This document shows, in pieces, positions 1 to 7,625 of a DNA stretch of 11,518 bases. The DNA is taken from positions 1 to 11,518 of the forward strand of contig CAMDBY010000037.1 of NCBI GenBank assembly GCA_945889575.1, written 5' to 3'. A program made the position numbers and the translations under genes. The first letter of the stretch is position 1, and each line of letters begins with the position of its first letter. The stretch is from Bifidobacterium breve (lineage in GTDB: Bacteria; Actinomycetota; Acidimicrobiia; Acidimicrobiales; Ilumatobacteraceae). The notes beneath the pieces were generated by a model. That model saw nothing but the letters and a program-made list of their open reading frames with translations. It had not been told where the DNA came from and made no database searches.

Positions 1-449
1 ACCAGCAACAGCGCCACTTCATCGTCCATGGTTCCGGCATGACTAGATGCCTGACGTTCGGCAACCAGAGGACAAATAATGACGTCACCCAACAATGTTG
101 GAACATCGTCGTTATCGGGTTGAGGTCTGGCTGGTCCGCGCGTCAACGCTCCTGGACCAGGAGGTTCAGCACTGTCCACAGCATCAAGTGGAAACGCCAA
201 CACATCTGTTGGTCCCACTTTGCCCATGTGCTCACTGTTCAGATCAGCCATTGTCGCTTCGTCTACGAAAAACACTGACAACTCGCAGGCACCATGAACT
301 CCTTCATGCAAAAGAGTGGCGACGGCCAATTGACGCCATCTCGCCAAATCAACAGAAGTACCCGATTGTTCATCGGAACAGAAAATTTCAGGTACTCCGT
401 CTCCACCTGCGCGACGAGGCATGTGCAGTCTTGGCCGTGAATCAGTCAT
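1..449 (-). CDS. ybeY: Endoribonuclease YbeY (rRNA maturation factor), 3'-truncated by window edge
   Basis: The minus-strand frame is open from an ATG at 449-447 to the window edge (149 codons), so the C-terminal part is missing. YbeY is a zinc-dependent single-strand endoribonuclease that acts in 16S rRNA 3'-end maturation and ribosome quality control in the cytoplasm. Family landmarks visible are the block around residues 58-90 (LSVFFVDE, then LNSEHMG, then PTDVLAFPLD) and the block LLGDVIICP at about 119-127, followed by HAGTMDDEVALLL leading into the catalytic helix. The zinc-binding HGxLHLxGYDH motif should lie just beyond position 1 and cannot be checked. Between DVLAFPLD and LLGDV sits a Pro/Gly/Asp-rich stretch of about 29 residues, longer than in the E. 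coli protein. Its ATG overlaps the phoH stop, consistent with translational coupling. Identification is firm from motifs plus the phoH context. Confidence 0.93.
   Translation of the reverse strand, partial: MTDSRPRLHMPRRAGGDGVPEIFCSDEQSGTSVDLARWRQLAVATLLHEGVHGACELSVFFVDEATMADLNSEHMGKVGPTDVLAFPLDAVDSAEPPGPGALTRGPARPQPDNDDVPTLLGDVIICPLVAERQASSHAGTMDDEVALLL
442..449 (-). other. phoH stop / ybeY start overlap
   Basis: Read on the minus strand these eight bases are ATGACTGA. They contain the ybeY initiation codon (449-447) and the phoH TGA stop (444-442) in different frames. Such overlaps typically couple translation of the second gene to termination of the first, and no separate Shine-Dalgarno is evident just upstream of the ybeY ATG. 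Confidence 0.85.
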
Positions 450-1437
450 CACGGGCCGCCTTGCGCGCCGAATTTCGGCGTGCCTCAGCATTGGTAAAAC
501 GCTCGTATGCAGCAACGATGTCGGCAACAATGCGATGACGCACTACGTCTGATCCGTCAAGATACACAAACTGCAAAGAATCTATGTGTCCTAACTTTTT
601 CTCCAGACCGACTAACCCACTGCGACCATCAGGGACATCGATTTGCGACACGTCTCCTGTGATTACAACCTTTGATCCGAATCCGACTCGGGTCAGCAGC
701 ATCTTCATTTGTTCGGGAGTTGTGTTTTGCGCTTCGTCAAGAATGATGAACGAGTTATTCAGAGTTCTACCCCGCATAAAGGCAAGTGGTGCTACTTCAA
801 TTGTTTGGCGTTCGATCAATTTGGCTGCTGCTTCCGGATCCATCATGTCATATAGCGCGTCATATAAAGGTCGGAGATATGGATCAATCTTTGCCATCAA
901 GTCACCGGGTAAGAACCCCAGACGTTCGCCAGCTTCTACGGCAGGTCGGGTAAGAACAATGCGTTGAACTTGGCGGGCATGAAGCGCTTGCACCGCCATC
1001 GCCACTGCTAACCAACTCTTTCCTGTTCCCGCTGGTCCCACACCGAAAGTAATGGTGTTCTCCCGAATGGCATCGACATACCTTTTTTGACCAGCTGTCT
1101 TTGGTCGCACCATGCGTCCGCGTGAGCCCTTCAAGATGTCGTCAGTCAACACACTGCTCGGTCTTTGTTCGGCACGCACCATCACAATGCTGCGATCCAT
1201 CACTGACTGGTCAAGCCGTTCACCACTTTGGAGAAGAAGAACCATCTCTTCAAACAATCTGCCCACTTGGTGCGCTCGTGGCCCAGAACATCCAATCTCG
1301 TTTCCCCTCACCACGACAGCGACATCAGGAAAGGCATCTTCTACTCGGCGTAGTAGTTCATCGCGATGACCAAGCAGTTCTGCCATGAGATGAGCGCCTG
1401 GTACAACGACCGTGACGGTGGGAGCAACGGTGGTCAT
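442..1437 (-). CDS. phoH: PhoH-like (YbeZ) ATPase
   Basis: This is a 331-residue cytoplasmic P-loop NTPase of the PhoH/YbeZ family, near the family's usual length. Residues 1-105 form an N-terminal region of the KH-like type found in YbeZ proteins. The ATPase core follows, with Walker A GPAGTGKS at 134-141, the RPAVEAGERLGFLPGD block at about 164-179, Walker B FIILDEAQN at 230-238 and the sensor-like VVITGDVSQID at about 257-267. The exact role is unsettled, but family members associate with YbeY and ribosome/RNA metabolism, which matches the immediately downstream, 8-bp-overlapping ybeY. The start ATG at 1437-1435 has only a weak purine stretch upstream (GAAG, 5 bases before the ATG). An internal Met at residue 18 has no better ribosome-binding site, so the longer form is kept. 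Family assignment is very secure; the biological role is inferred from the family. Confidence 0.96.
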   Translation of the reverse strand: MTTVAPTVTVVVPGAHLMAELLGHRDELLRRVEDAFPDVAVVVRGNEIGCSGPRAHQVGRLFEEMVLLLQSGERLDQSVMDRSIVMVRAEQRPSSVLTDDILKGSRGRMVRPKTAGQKRYVDAIRENTITFGVGPAGTGKSWLAVAMAVQALHARQVQRIVLTRPAVEAGERLGFLPGDLMAKIDPYLRPLYDALYDMMDPEAAAKLIERQTIEVAPLAFMRGRTLNNSFIILDEAQNTTPEQMKMLLTRVGFGSKVVITGDVSQIDVPDGRSGLVGLEKKLGHIDSLQFVYLDGSDVVRHRIVADIVAAYERFTNAEARRNSARKAARDD

Positions 1438-1554
1438 GTGGCTTCAGACTATCTTTCTGGCACTCAGATACAGGTTCCCCTCCCATGAAGCCCACTCGTA
1501 GTACCGTCAATTGGGTTCGATTGGGCGGTCACCACATGCAGAATTCGAGACGAA
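1438..1554. promoter_or_regulatory. Divergent intergenic region phoH / GGDEF-EAL gene
   Basis: These 117 bases separate the two divergent starts and must hold the promoters of both the phoH-ybeY unit and the GGDEF-EAL gene, unless transcripts start further away. On the minus strand a TTGACG is visible at about 1511-1506, but no good -10 box sits at 16-18 bases from it. The only repeat seen is ATTGGG twice, ten bases apart, at 1510 and 1520. The plus strand has a 26-codon ORF at 1485-1565 that I do not consider a gene. Confidence 0.3.
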
Positions 1555-3828
1555 GTGGCACGTAAAGCCCTCTCCGCAACTGCTTGGGTCTTTGCGATTG
1601 CGGCTGTCGGCTTCGGCGCCGCACATGCAGTCATCGCCGACGGTTTCAACAGCATGCCTGCCATTTCTTGCCTTGTCATCGCCGTGTTCGGCGTGATCAC
1701 CGGAATTGCAGCCCACAAGGCACCTCTGCCTGTCACCGTAATTACCGTGCTTACTGCTAGCACCCTTTTCGCGGCGCGCATCTTTGAAGACAAGGCAAGC
1801 ACACATCATTCCCTGACAGCAGAATCACTCTTTCTTGTTTCTCAACTTTTGCTTGTCCTCGGTCTCATTTTCATAATTCGCCAACGACTCACTGGGCAAG
1901 CGGGAAATGTTCTGGCCGATGGACTCATCGTCGGTATCGGAGCCTGGCTCATTGTGTGGGTCTATCTTGTCCAACCATCGCTCAGCATCACAGGAAATTC
2001 CGCATCTTTCACAACGATTCGCAGCATGACCCTCGCTGTCTCAATGATTGTTCTTTTTCTTTTGGTCACACTGTTGTTTTCCGAGACTGTGCCCTCTCCG
2101 GCAAATGCATTCTTAGGCGTTGCAATTGCTTTGACTTTGGCCGGAGTCATCTTGCGTGCTGTCGTATCGCGTGGAGATGTCTCATTTTCCCTAGCAACAC
2201 TTGATGCTCCGCTTCTGATAGCGGTTGCATTGGCAGGCGCGGGATTCGCTCACCCAACTATTCGCCATGTCTCCGCCGGCGGTTCTCATACTGTAATGCC
2301 GGCACTAATGACACGACTGCTGACCACCACGTCATCTCTTGTCGCGCCAATCATCATTCTTGCCATTGACAAACCGGCGAATAATCAAGACACCACAGTA
2401 CGAACAATAACAGTGTGCATTCTCACTGCTGTCGTGATGTCGCGCGTGGTGCAATCAGTGCGACTCAATGCGAACACTCAAGAGCAACTTGTTCGCAGCG
2501 CACTTACAGATTCACTGACCGGATTACCCAACCGTGTTCTCATGCTTCAGCACATCGAAACAGCGATGCGGTCTTCCTGGAAGACGCACCTTCAACCAAC
2601 CGTTCTTTTTATCGACGTGGACCGATTCAAAAACATCAATGACAGCCTTGGGCATTCAGTCGGAGATGACGTACTTACTGAAGTATCACGACGGCTCACC
2701 TCCGCTGTACCGCCACATGCCACTGTCGCGCGAATCGCTGGTGATGAATTTGTGGTTCTTGATGCAACAACCCAAACAGTGACGCAATCGGTTCTCTTGG
2801 CAGAGCAGGTTCTGGATTCGCTTCGCAGCCCAATTAACACGAGAGATGGCGACATGTTTGTCACCGCAAGCATTGGCGTTGCGTATGCCCCTACAGCAGT
2901 GGAATTATCCGCCAACGAATTGATGCGGCATGCCGACACTGCGATGTACCGAGCAAAAAATGCAGGGAGAAATTGCATCGCCCTATTCGACGATTCAATG
3001 CTCGAAAGCGTGACCAAACGTCTTGATGTTGAAACAGCCCTCTATCGAGCACTCGAAAGAAATGAACTTCATCTCGTACATCAGCCAATTGTTGACATCG
3101 ACCTAGGGATAGTTGTAGGTTTTGAAGCTCTGATGCGCTGGGATCGCGGACAATCACAGGCGGTCTCGCCCGATGAATTTATTCCCATCGCAGAAGAAAC
3201 AGGAATCATTGTCCCATTGGGCTCATGGGCTATCAACGACGCACTCACACAACTTCGATCGTGGATTGATGCCGAACACTGTTCACCAAGCACCACGATG
3301 AGTGTCAACGTTTCAGTACGTCAACTTCACGATCCTCAATTTGTCACAGTTGTGTCCGAAGCTCTTGCGTCGTCTGGAATACCTGCTGAACAACTGTGGC
3401 TCGAGGTAACGGAAAGCGTCATGATTACCGAACCCACGCAAGCGCTTGCTTCTCTTTATCGCCTCAATGCGCTCGGAGTCCGGATCGCCATTGATGATTT
3501 CGGAACTGGCTATTCATCGCTCTCGCTACTACAACGGTTTCCTATTCAGTGCATCAAGATTGACAGGGCGTTTGTGAATGATGTTGTGACTGAGCCAGCA
3601 ACACAAAACATTGTTCGAACGATTGTCGCCATGGCCACCGCAATGGGAGCTGACATTGTTGCAGAGGGCGTAGAGAACATTGAACAACTGGCGCAACTCA
3701 CGTCACTCGAGTGCCACCGTGCCCAAGGTTATTTATTTAGTCGGCCTGTACATGTTGATGACGTTCCTCGTGTTGTGAAGTTCATTGAAGATCCAACTCA
3801 CTGGCGAGAAATCACCGGGCGAAATTAA
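1555..3828 (+). CDS. Membrane GGDEF-EAL protein (c-di-GMP synthase/phosphodiesterase)
   Basis: This is a 757-residue inner-membrane protein. Residues 1-300 contain about eight to ten hydrophobic segments (e.g. 10-29, 37-55, 92-110, 120-140, 157-175, 186-204, 259-272) with no recognised sensor name. A short linker leads to a GGDEF domain at about 313-480, which has DSLTGLPNR, FIDVDRFKNIND and the signature AGDEF at 395-399, with Ala in place of the first Gly. No RxxD inhibitory site is present at the expected spot (386-389 reads PPHA). An EAL domain at about 490-745 keeps all key residues: E524 in EALMRW, N585, E617, DD at 647-648, K668, E704 and Q724. Phosphodiesterase activity is therefore likely. 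The cyclase may be active, because Ala in the first signature position is tolerated in known members, or it may act as a GTP-sensing module. The start is GTG at 1555 because an in-frame stop lies at 1486-1488 and no ATG precedes it; the Shine-Dalgarno is weak. Confidence 0.93.
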   Translation: MARKALSATAWVFAIAAVGFGAAHAVIADGFNSMPAISCLVIAVFGVITGIAAHKAPLPVTVITVLTASTLFAARIFEDKASTHHSLTAESLFLVSQLLLVLGLIFIIRQRLTGQAGNVLADGLIVGIGAWLIVWVYLVQPSLSITGNSASFTTIRSMTLAVSMIVLFLLVTLLFSETVPSPANAFLGVAIALTLAGVILRAVVSRGDVSFSLATLDAPLLIAVALAGAGFAHPTIRHVSAGGSHTVMPALMTRLLTTTSSLVAPIIILAIDKPANNQDTTVRTITVCILTAVVMSRVVQSVRLNANTQEQLVRSALTDSLTGLPNRVLMLQHIETAMRSSWKTHLQPTVLFIDVDRFKNINDSLGHSVGDDVLTEVSRRLTSAVPPHATVARIAGDEFVVLDATTQTVTQSVLLAEQVLDSLRSPINTRDGDMFVTASIGVAYAPTAVELSANELMRHADTAMYRAKNAGRNCIALFDDSMLESVTKRLDVETALYRALERNELHLVHQPIVDIDLGIVVGFEALMRWDRGQSQAVSPDEFIPIAEETGIIVPLGSWAINDALTQLRSWIDAEHCSPSTTMSVNVSVRQLHDPQFVTVVSEALASSGIPAEQLWLEVTESVMITEPTQALASLYRLNALGVRIAIDDFGTGYSSLSLLQRFPIQCIKIDRAFVNDVVTEPATQNIVRTIVAMATAMGADIVAEGVENIEQLAQLTSLECHRAQGYLFSRPVHVDDVPRVVKFIEDPTHWREITGRN
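3825..3828. other. Shared palindromic TTAA containing two convergent stop codons
   Basis: The plus-strand GGDEF-EAL gene stops with TAA at 3826-3828. The minus-strand sulfatase-like gene stops with TAA read from 3827-3825. The two coding regions therefore converge with a 4-base overlap and no intergenic terminator. Confidence 0.9.
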
Positions 3829-5867
3829 CTTGGAGCGCCTGCTGATGTAAGGCTTCCGTCAGGATTTCTGATGAATAATTCAACGATGTGGGCCCCAGGC
3901 GTCAACAGTGTGTAATCCAACACCGCAGTGAAGCTAGTAACGGAACGTGCACCAGATAATTCTCCGATGACACCAGCGGCAATTCCATCAACGGTGATGA
4001 TTCCTTCTGTCCCTGCATCTAATGGCTGAGAGAGCGTGACTTCGCCGGTTATTAGCGCAGGGATTGTTGCACCCCGTTTCCCAGACACATTCGTAAACAG
4101 GCGCTTCTGCTTGATGGTCCACTCAGTAATTCTTGCGTCTGCGGCACGTTCTCCAATTCGAGTGCCAATCAGTGATGCACTCTCACCAACCGCCGCAACC
4201 TTGTTGATTAACCCAACGTTGGAAACGATCTGTGCATAGTGCGCTGCCCGCGATCTGGTTTCCTCAAATCCGCCTGCCATTACAGATGTTTGTCCAGTTG
4301 CTGACACGACCCGACGAACCCGCTCCGTTGGACAGTCGCGTGTCAATGATGCACCCGCGAAGGTCCATGAAGTCCTGGTCTGAGTGACATCAACAATTGT
4401 CGGCAATAGATCCAAATTGGTTATTGCACAATCGCTTGAGATGGCAGTCTTCTGATTCGGGTATTTGATGAATGTTGGAATTCGGTAGATGTCTGCAACT
4501 TGGCCAGAATCAGTGAAGTCGGTATTTCTTTGCGGCATTGTTGGAATAAATGAAATGCCGTGATCGGCAGTTACCACCAACATTGTTGAATCCCATTTCC
4601 CTAATGCTTTCAGGTTTGAAATAAGGTTTTGCATCACGCGGTCAGCGGCACCTACTTGATACAAGAACGTCTGATACATATCGCGAATCACTTCTTCACT
4701 ATCTGGATTCTGTGTTGAAATTGTCGGTGACAATTGGTCAACTCGAAGATCTGGAGTGATTCTCCATGGCGCATGCGGCAACAATGTGTGCACTACTTGC
4801 ACGCGCTGTGTTTTCGAATCAGCCACAATCTGTACGGCCTGTTCAGTTGCATCAACTTGAGACAGAGCCCCCATCACTAACTGATTTTTGAACTCGTTGG
4901 CAACTGCACCAAAACCACCCCACGTTCCTTCAATTGATGGAACATACTTGCGCAGTACCGGAGGGAACACGCGCTGGCCATATACGTATGCGGCATCCCT
5001 CAAGAAAGTCTTGAGACGACCTGCGCTAAAAGATAACGCCGCTCCGGATTTGCCGCCGCATACGGAGTGAGGACACAAGCTGGTGACAGGCTCAATACCG
5101 CCAACCGAAATAGCGCCAGCAAACAAAGTGAAAATATTCTGCGGATATTGCGAAAGAAAGGGTCCACCAACTTGTCCCGGGGTTTGAGACGCAAGAATTG
5201 CCGGCACTGCTTGGTGTGTAAAGTTCGACGCAGACACAGCATTGCGATACCACGTAGCGCCTTGAGCCAATTCAGCAAACCCTGGGAATCGCGTGGCGTT
5301 AATTTTGCCATCACCGCCAAGTAGCGAGTACAGCGGGAACTCATCGAAGACCACTTGAAGAACAGAGACGTCCTTATTCCCAATCACTGCATCTGACTGT
5401 GGCCCATCAGATTCAAGCAATACCGGCTGCAGTGCAATGACTGCACTGCCAAGGACAGCCACCGAAAGGAGAGACAACCAACGCGACCATTCACGAACAG
5501 GTTTTGATCTATCAAACGCGAATGGAACTACAAATGCAAAAAGAACGCCAATCGCGATAGACGGAATGTTGCGATTCACATCAAGCCATCGAGCTACTGC
5601 CAAACCCAACAACAGTGACAAGCCACTAATCAGACATAGACGCGTCGCCTCATTTACCTTTGGACCAAACAGCGCAGAGAAACGGTCAAGACCAACACAG
5701 ATAAGGGCAGGGGCGAGCCCCACAAGCAGTAAAAAGACCGAGACCTCAACTGGTGACAACTTTCCAGCTGAGAACACGGTTGTGTTCTTTCCGTATAGGT
5801 CAAGCAAAGGTTGGGCTATTGCCATCGTTGATAAAGCCAAATAGGTCAAAAAGTGACGACGGAACAT
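3825..5867 (-). CDS. Membrane-anchored sulfatase / phosphoglycerol transferase-like protein (alkaline phosphatase superfamily)
   Basis: With the start chosen here the protein has 680 residues. It has about five N-terminal membrane segments (approximately 8-24, 40-60, 76-95, 101-118, 129-150), then an extracytoplasmic hydrolase domain at about 168-515. The metal/catalytic pattern of the superfamily is visible: VVFDEF with D175-E176, the candidate nucleophile T217 in SNFTHQ, LLPHAPW with H365, and VVTADHGISF with D435-H436. Thr rather than Cys/Ser in a sulfatase sequon points to the LTA-synthase/phosphoglycerol-transferase branch rather than a true sulfatase. Residues about 600-680 look like a small beta-sandwich appendage. 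Substrate is unknown; a cell-envelope glycan or lipid is the natural inference. The frame is open up to 5957, with upstream ATGs at 5957 and 5903. The ATG at 5867-5865 is preferred because AAGG lies 7 bases before it and it avoids overlapping the divergent SGNH gene. Confidence 0.85.
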   Translation of the reverse strand: MFRRHFLTYLALSTMAIAQPLLDLYGKNTTVFSAGKLSPVEVSVFLLLVGLAPALICVGLDRFSALFGPKVNEATRLCLISGLSLLLGLAVARWLDVNRNIPSIAIGVLFAFVVPFAFDRSKPVREWSRWLSLLSVAVLGSAVIALQPVLLESDGPQSDAVIGNKDVSVLQVVFDEFPLYSLLGGDGKINATRFPGFAELAQGATWYRNAVSASNFTHQAVPAILASQTPGQVGGPFLSQYPQNIFTLFAGAISVGGIEPVTSLCPHSVCGGKSGAALSFSAGRLKTFLRDAAYVYGQRVFPPVLRKYVPSIEGTWGGFGAVANEFKNQLVMGALSQVDATEQAVQIVADSKTQRVQVVHTLLPHAPWRITPDLRVDQLSPTISTQNPDSEEVIRDMYQTFLYQVGAADRVMQNLISNLKALGKWDSTMLVVTADHGISFIPTMPQRNTDFTDSGQVADIYRIPTFIKYPNQKTAISSDCAITNLDLLPTIVDVTQTRTSWTFAGASLTRDCPTERVRRVVSATGQTSVMAGGFEETRSRAAHYAQIVSNVGLINKVAAVGESASLIGTRIGERAADARITEWTIKQKRLFTNVSGKRGATIPALITGEVTLSQPLDAGTEGIITVDGIAAGVIGELSGARSVTSFTAVLDYTLLTPGAHIVELFIRNPDGSLTSAGAPS

Positions 5868-5901
5868 CTGACTACCTTGCCACAATGGTCGTGTGCCGTT
5901 C
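5868..5901. promoter_or_regulatory. Very short divergent start region
   Basis: This 34-base gap lies between the preferred starts of the sulfatase-like gene (minus, ATG ending at 5867) and the SGNH hydrolase gene (plus, ATG at 5902). On the minus strand it carries the AAGG Shine-Dalgarno-like motif of the sulfatase-like gene. It is too short for two complete non-overlapping promoters, so at least one promoter must overlap the other gene's coding sequence, or the transcripts are nearly leaderless. The CATG at 5901-5904 offers an alternative ATG on each strand. Confidence 0.4.
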
Positions 5902-6657
5902 ATGTCTCGTTCTTCTGTGACTCGCCTGAGAGGCATCTCCGTCTCCGTCGTTGCCATATTCGGACTATCGATCCTGCACTCCCCTCATTCGGTTGACGGC
6001 CGCGGTGTCGCCATTGGATCCAATGGTCAAGGAACACTGTTAGTGGTTGGCGACAGCCTGACGGTTGGTACTGAAGCGTTCGGTTCTTTCACAAAACGGC
6101 TGAGCGCCCTTGGCACCTGGACCAATGTGGTGATTAATGCAAAAGTCGGCCGCAAGGCTTCACTGGGTGCGAGCGTCATCGAAAAGGGGCTCACAGCTTC
6201 AACCACTGCCCTCGTTGTTGCACTCGGCACTAATGACATGATTTCAAAACCCGAAACCTGGTATCCACGTTGGGTCATTGACACTGTCATGCAAAAGACT
6301 CGTGGCATCCCTGTGCTGTGGGTCAACCTAGAGTTCTCACAAACAGGGCGAAGTGACTGGCGTGCACGAGGAGTTCGTTTTAATAAGGAGTTGCGATCAG
6401 CAAAGCTTCGATATCCAAATCTTGCGATCGCAGATTGGAACACAGCGTTCACCCCTGTATCCAAAAGCCGATTCATTGAAGATGGTGTTCACCTATCTGT
6501 GTCTGGATACAAAACCCGAAGCAACTTCCTAGTTCCTGCTATTTCATCATTCGGTACCATGATTGTTAACGCCAGCAGCACAACAACAACTAGCGCTCCA
6601 ACTACAACCACTTCAACCACAACGTCATCGAGTTCCACAACAACGACCATCGGGTAA
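5902..6657 (+). CDS. Secreted SGNH/GDSL-type hydrolase with Thr/Ser-rich C-terminal tail
   Basis: This is a 251-residue exported serine esterase/acyl-hydrolase-like protein. The N-terminus has basic residues (RLRG) and a hydrophobic run to about residue 27, consistent with a signal peptide or single anchor. SGNH blocks are in order: I, GDSLTVG at 50-56 with nucleophile S52; II, Gly 83 in KVGRKAS; III, GTND at 109-112 with N111; and V, DGVHLS with D194 and H197. All four catalytic elements are therefore present. The protein ends in a tail of mostly Thr and Ser without an LPXTG sorting signal or a clear C-terminal membrane helix. The substrate cannot be read from sequence; carbohydrate esters or cell-envelope acyl groups are typical. 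It is divergent to, and nearly touching, the sulfatase-like gene. A GTG at 5893 would add three residues; neither start has a good Shine-Dalgarno. Confidence 0.87.
   Translation: MSRSSVTRLRGISVSVVAIFGLSILHSPHSVDGRGVAIGSNGQGTLLVVGDSLTVGTEAFGSFTKRLSALGTWTNVVINAKVGRKASLGASVIEKGLTASTTALVVALGTNDMISKPETWYPRWVIDTVMQKTRGIPVLWVNLEFSQTGRSDWRARGVRFNKELRSAKLRYPNLAIADWNTAFTPVSKSRFIEDGVHLSVSGYKTRSNFLVPAISSFGTMIVNASSTTTTSAPTTTTSTTTSSSSTTTTIG
6574..6648 (+). repeat. Low-complexity Thr/Ser-coding tract
   Basis: Twenty-five consecutive codons at the 3' end of the SGNH hydrolase gene encode 15 Thr, 8 Ser, one Ala and one Pro. Codons are mixed (aca, acc, act, acg; agc, tca, tcg, agt), so this is selection for composition rather than a simple nucleotide microsatellite. 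Such tails in secreted actinobacterial proteins often act as flexible, possibly O-glycosylated linkers. It causes a mirror Val-rich shadow ORF on the minus strand. Confidence 0.85.
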
Positions 6658-6680
6658 TTGCCGAGTAGTACTCTGAGCGG

Positions 6681-7625
6681 ATGCGAGCAGTTACATCGTC
6701 CCAAGGTTCAGTCTTCGTCGGGGACCACGACGAACCCGCAGGAACTGGTGAACTCATTACCGTAACCTCAGCGGGGATTTGTGGATCAGATTTACATCTG
6801 ATCGCATCAGGACTCTCCGGGGTCATTCTTGGACATGAATTTGGTGGCTTCACTACAGATGGCACACTTGTCGCTGTCCGTCCCACCGGAGAATGCGGCT
6901 TGTGCCCACAATGCACTTCAGGGTTCCCCCACATGTGTCACCAAGCTGCCGCCTCTCTTCATGGCACCTCTATTAATGGTGGCCTGGCGGAATTCGTCCG
7001 CGTAGAGCCTTCGCGCCTGGTGCCAGTGCCTGCCGGTACTGATCCGGCCACTGTTGGCCTTATCGAACCTCTTGCAGTTGTTGTACATGGAATCTACCGC
7101 GTACCGCTGATATCGGGTATGTCTGCTCTTGTTGTGGGCTCAGGTTCTATTGGCCTACTCACAGCAGCCGTGCTCGCCGATAAGGGCATCAATGTGGACA
7201 TTGTGTGCCGCCACCCCCATCAATTTGAAGCCGCCGAGAAGCTCAGAGTCAATGCAGTATCCAAGCACGCCACGAACTACGACGTCTCTTTTGATGCCGT
7301 GTGCACACAAGAGTCGCTTGACATGTGTTTCAACGCAACACGTCCTCGCGGAAGCGTCGTTGAGTACGGAATGATTTGGAGCAGTATCCAACTCAAGAAT
7401 CAGATGATGTTAAAAGAAATTTCTCTCGTGCCATCTATGTTCTATAGCCATAACCACGAACAGAATGATTTTGAAGATGCTGTCGACATGTTGGTCCGCC
7501 ATCCGGAACTAACGACGACACTTATTACTCATCGTTTTTCGCTTGAAGAATCAGTACATGCATTTGCAGTTGCAAACGATCGACAAGCCGGCGCAATTAA
7601 GGTGCATATTTTTACCAACTTGTGA
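6681..7625 (+). CDS. Zinc-dependent medium-chain alcohol/polyol dehydrogenase-like protein
   Basis: This is a cytoplasmic MDR-superfamily oxidoreductase of 314 residues, shorter than the usual 340-350. The N-terminal GroES-like domain carries the catalytic zinc ligands C34 (AGICGSD), H52-E53 (LGHEFGG) and E129 (LIEPLAV). The four structural-zinc cysteines C72, C75, C78 and C86 are all present. The Rossmann domain has GSGSIG at 153-158, so an NAD(P)-dependent dehydrogenase is expected. Resemblance is to the threonine/sorbitol dehydrogenase-like group, but the substrate is not predictable. The shortness is spread over the compact N-terminus and the second half rather than caused by a frameshift. 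It starts 23 bases after the SGNH gene on the same strand and may be co-transcribed with it. The region before the ATG has only a weak GAGCGG. The TGA stop lies inside an inverted repeat. Confidence 0.92.
   Translation: MRAVTSSQGSVFVGDHDEPAGTGELITVTSAGICGSDLHLIASGLSGVILGHEFGGFTTDGTLVAVRPTGECGLCPQCTSGFPHMCHQAAASLHGTSINGGLAEFVRVEPSRLVPVPAGTDPATVGLIEPLAVVVHGIYRVPLISGMSALVVGSGSIGLLTAAVLADKGINVDIVCRHPHQFEAAEKLRVNAVSKHATNYDVSFDAVCTQESLDMCFNATRPRGSVVEYGMIWSSIQLKNQMMLKEISLVPSMFYSHNHEQNDFEDAVDMLVRHPELTTTLITHRFSLEESVHAFAVANDRQAGAIKVHIFTNL

Noticed and set aside
95..538. Plus-strand ORF of 147 codons
   Set aside because: It lies antisense to ybeY and the end of phoH, both with clear family motifs; the translation is Arg/His-rich with no domain pattern.
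584..967. Plus-strand ORF of 127 codons
   Set aside because: Antisense shadow of the PhoH ATPase core.
1485..1565. Short 26-codon plus-strand ORF between phoH and the GGDEF-EAL gene
   Set aside because: No ribosome-binding site, overlaps the next start and has no recognisable features.
2592..3017. Minus-strand ORF of 141 codons
   Set aside because: Antisense to the GGDEF domain whose signature residues are all in the plus-strand frame.
5437..5844. Plus-strand ORF of 135 codons
   Set aside because: Antisense to the membrane segments of the sulfatase-like gene; the composition is that of a reverse-complement shadow.
6027..6476. Minus-strand ORF of 149 codons
   Set aside because: Antisense to the SGNH catalytic blocks, which are intact on the plus strand.
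6574..6648. Short tandem repeat or CRISPR-like array
   Set aside because: The periodicity comes from Thr/Ser codons inside a coding frame, with no spacers or conserved repeat unit.
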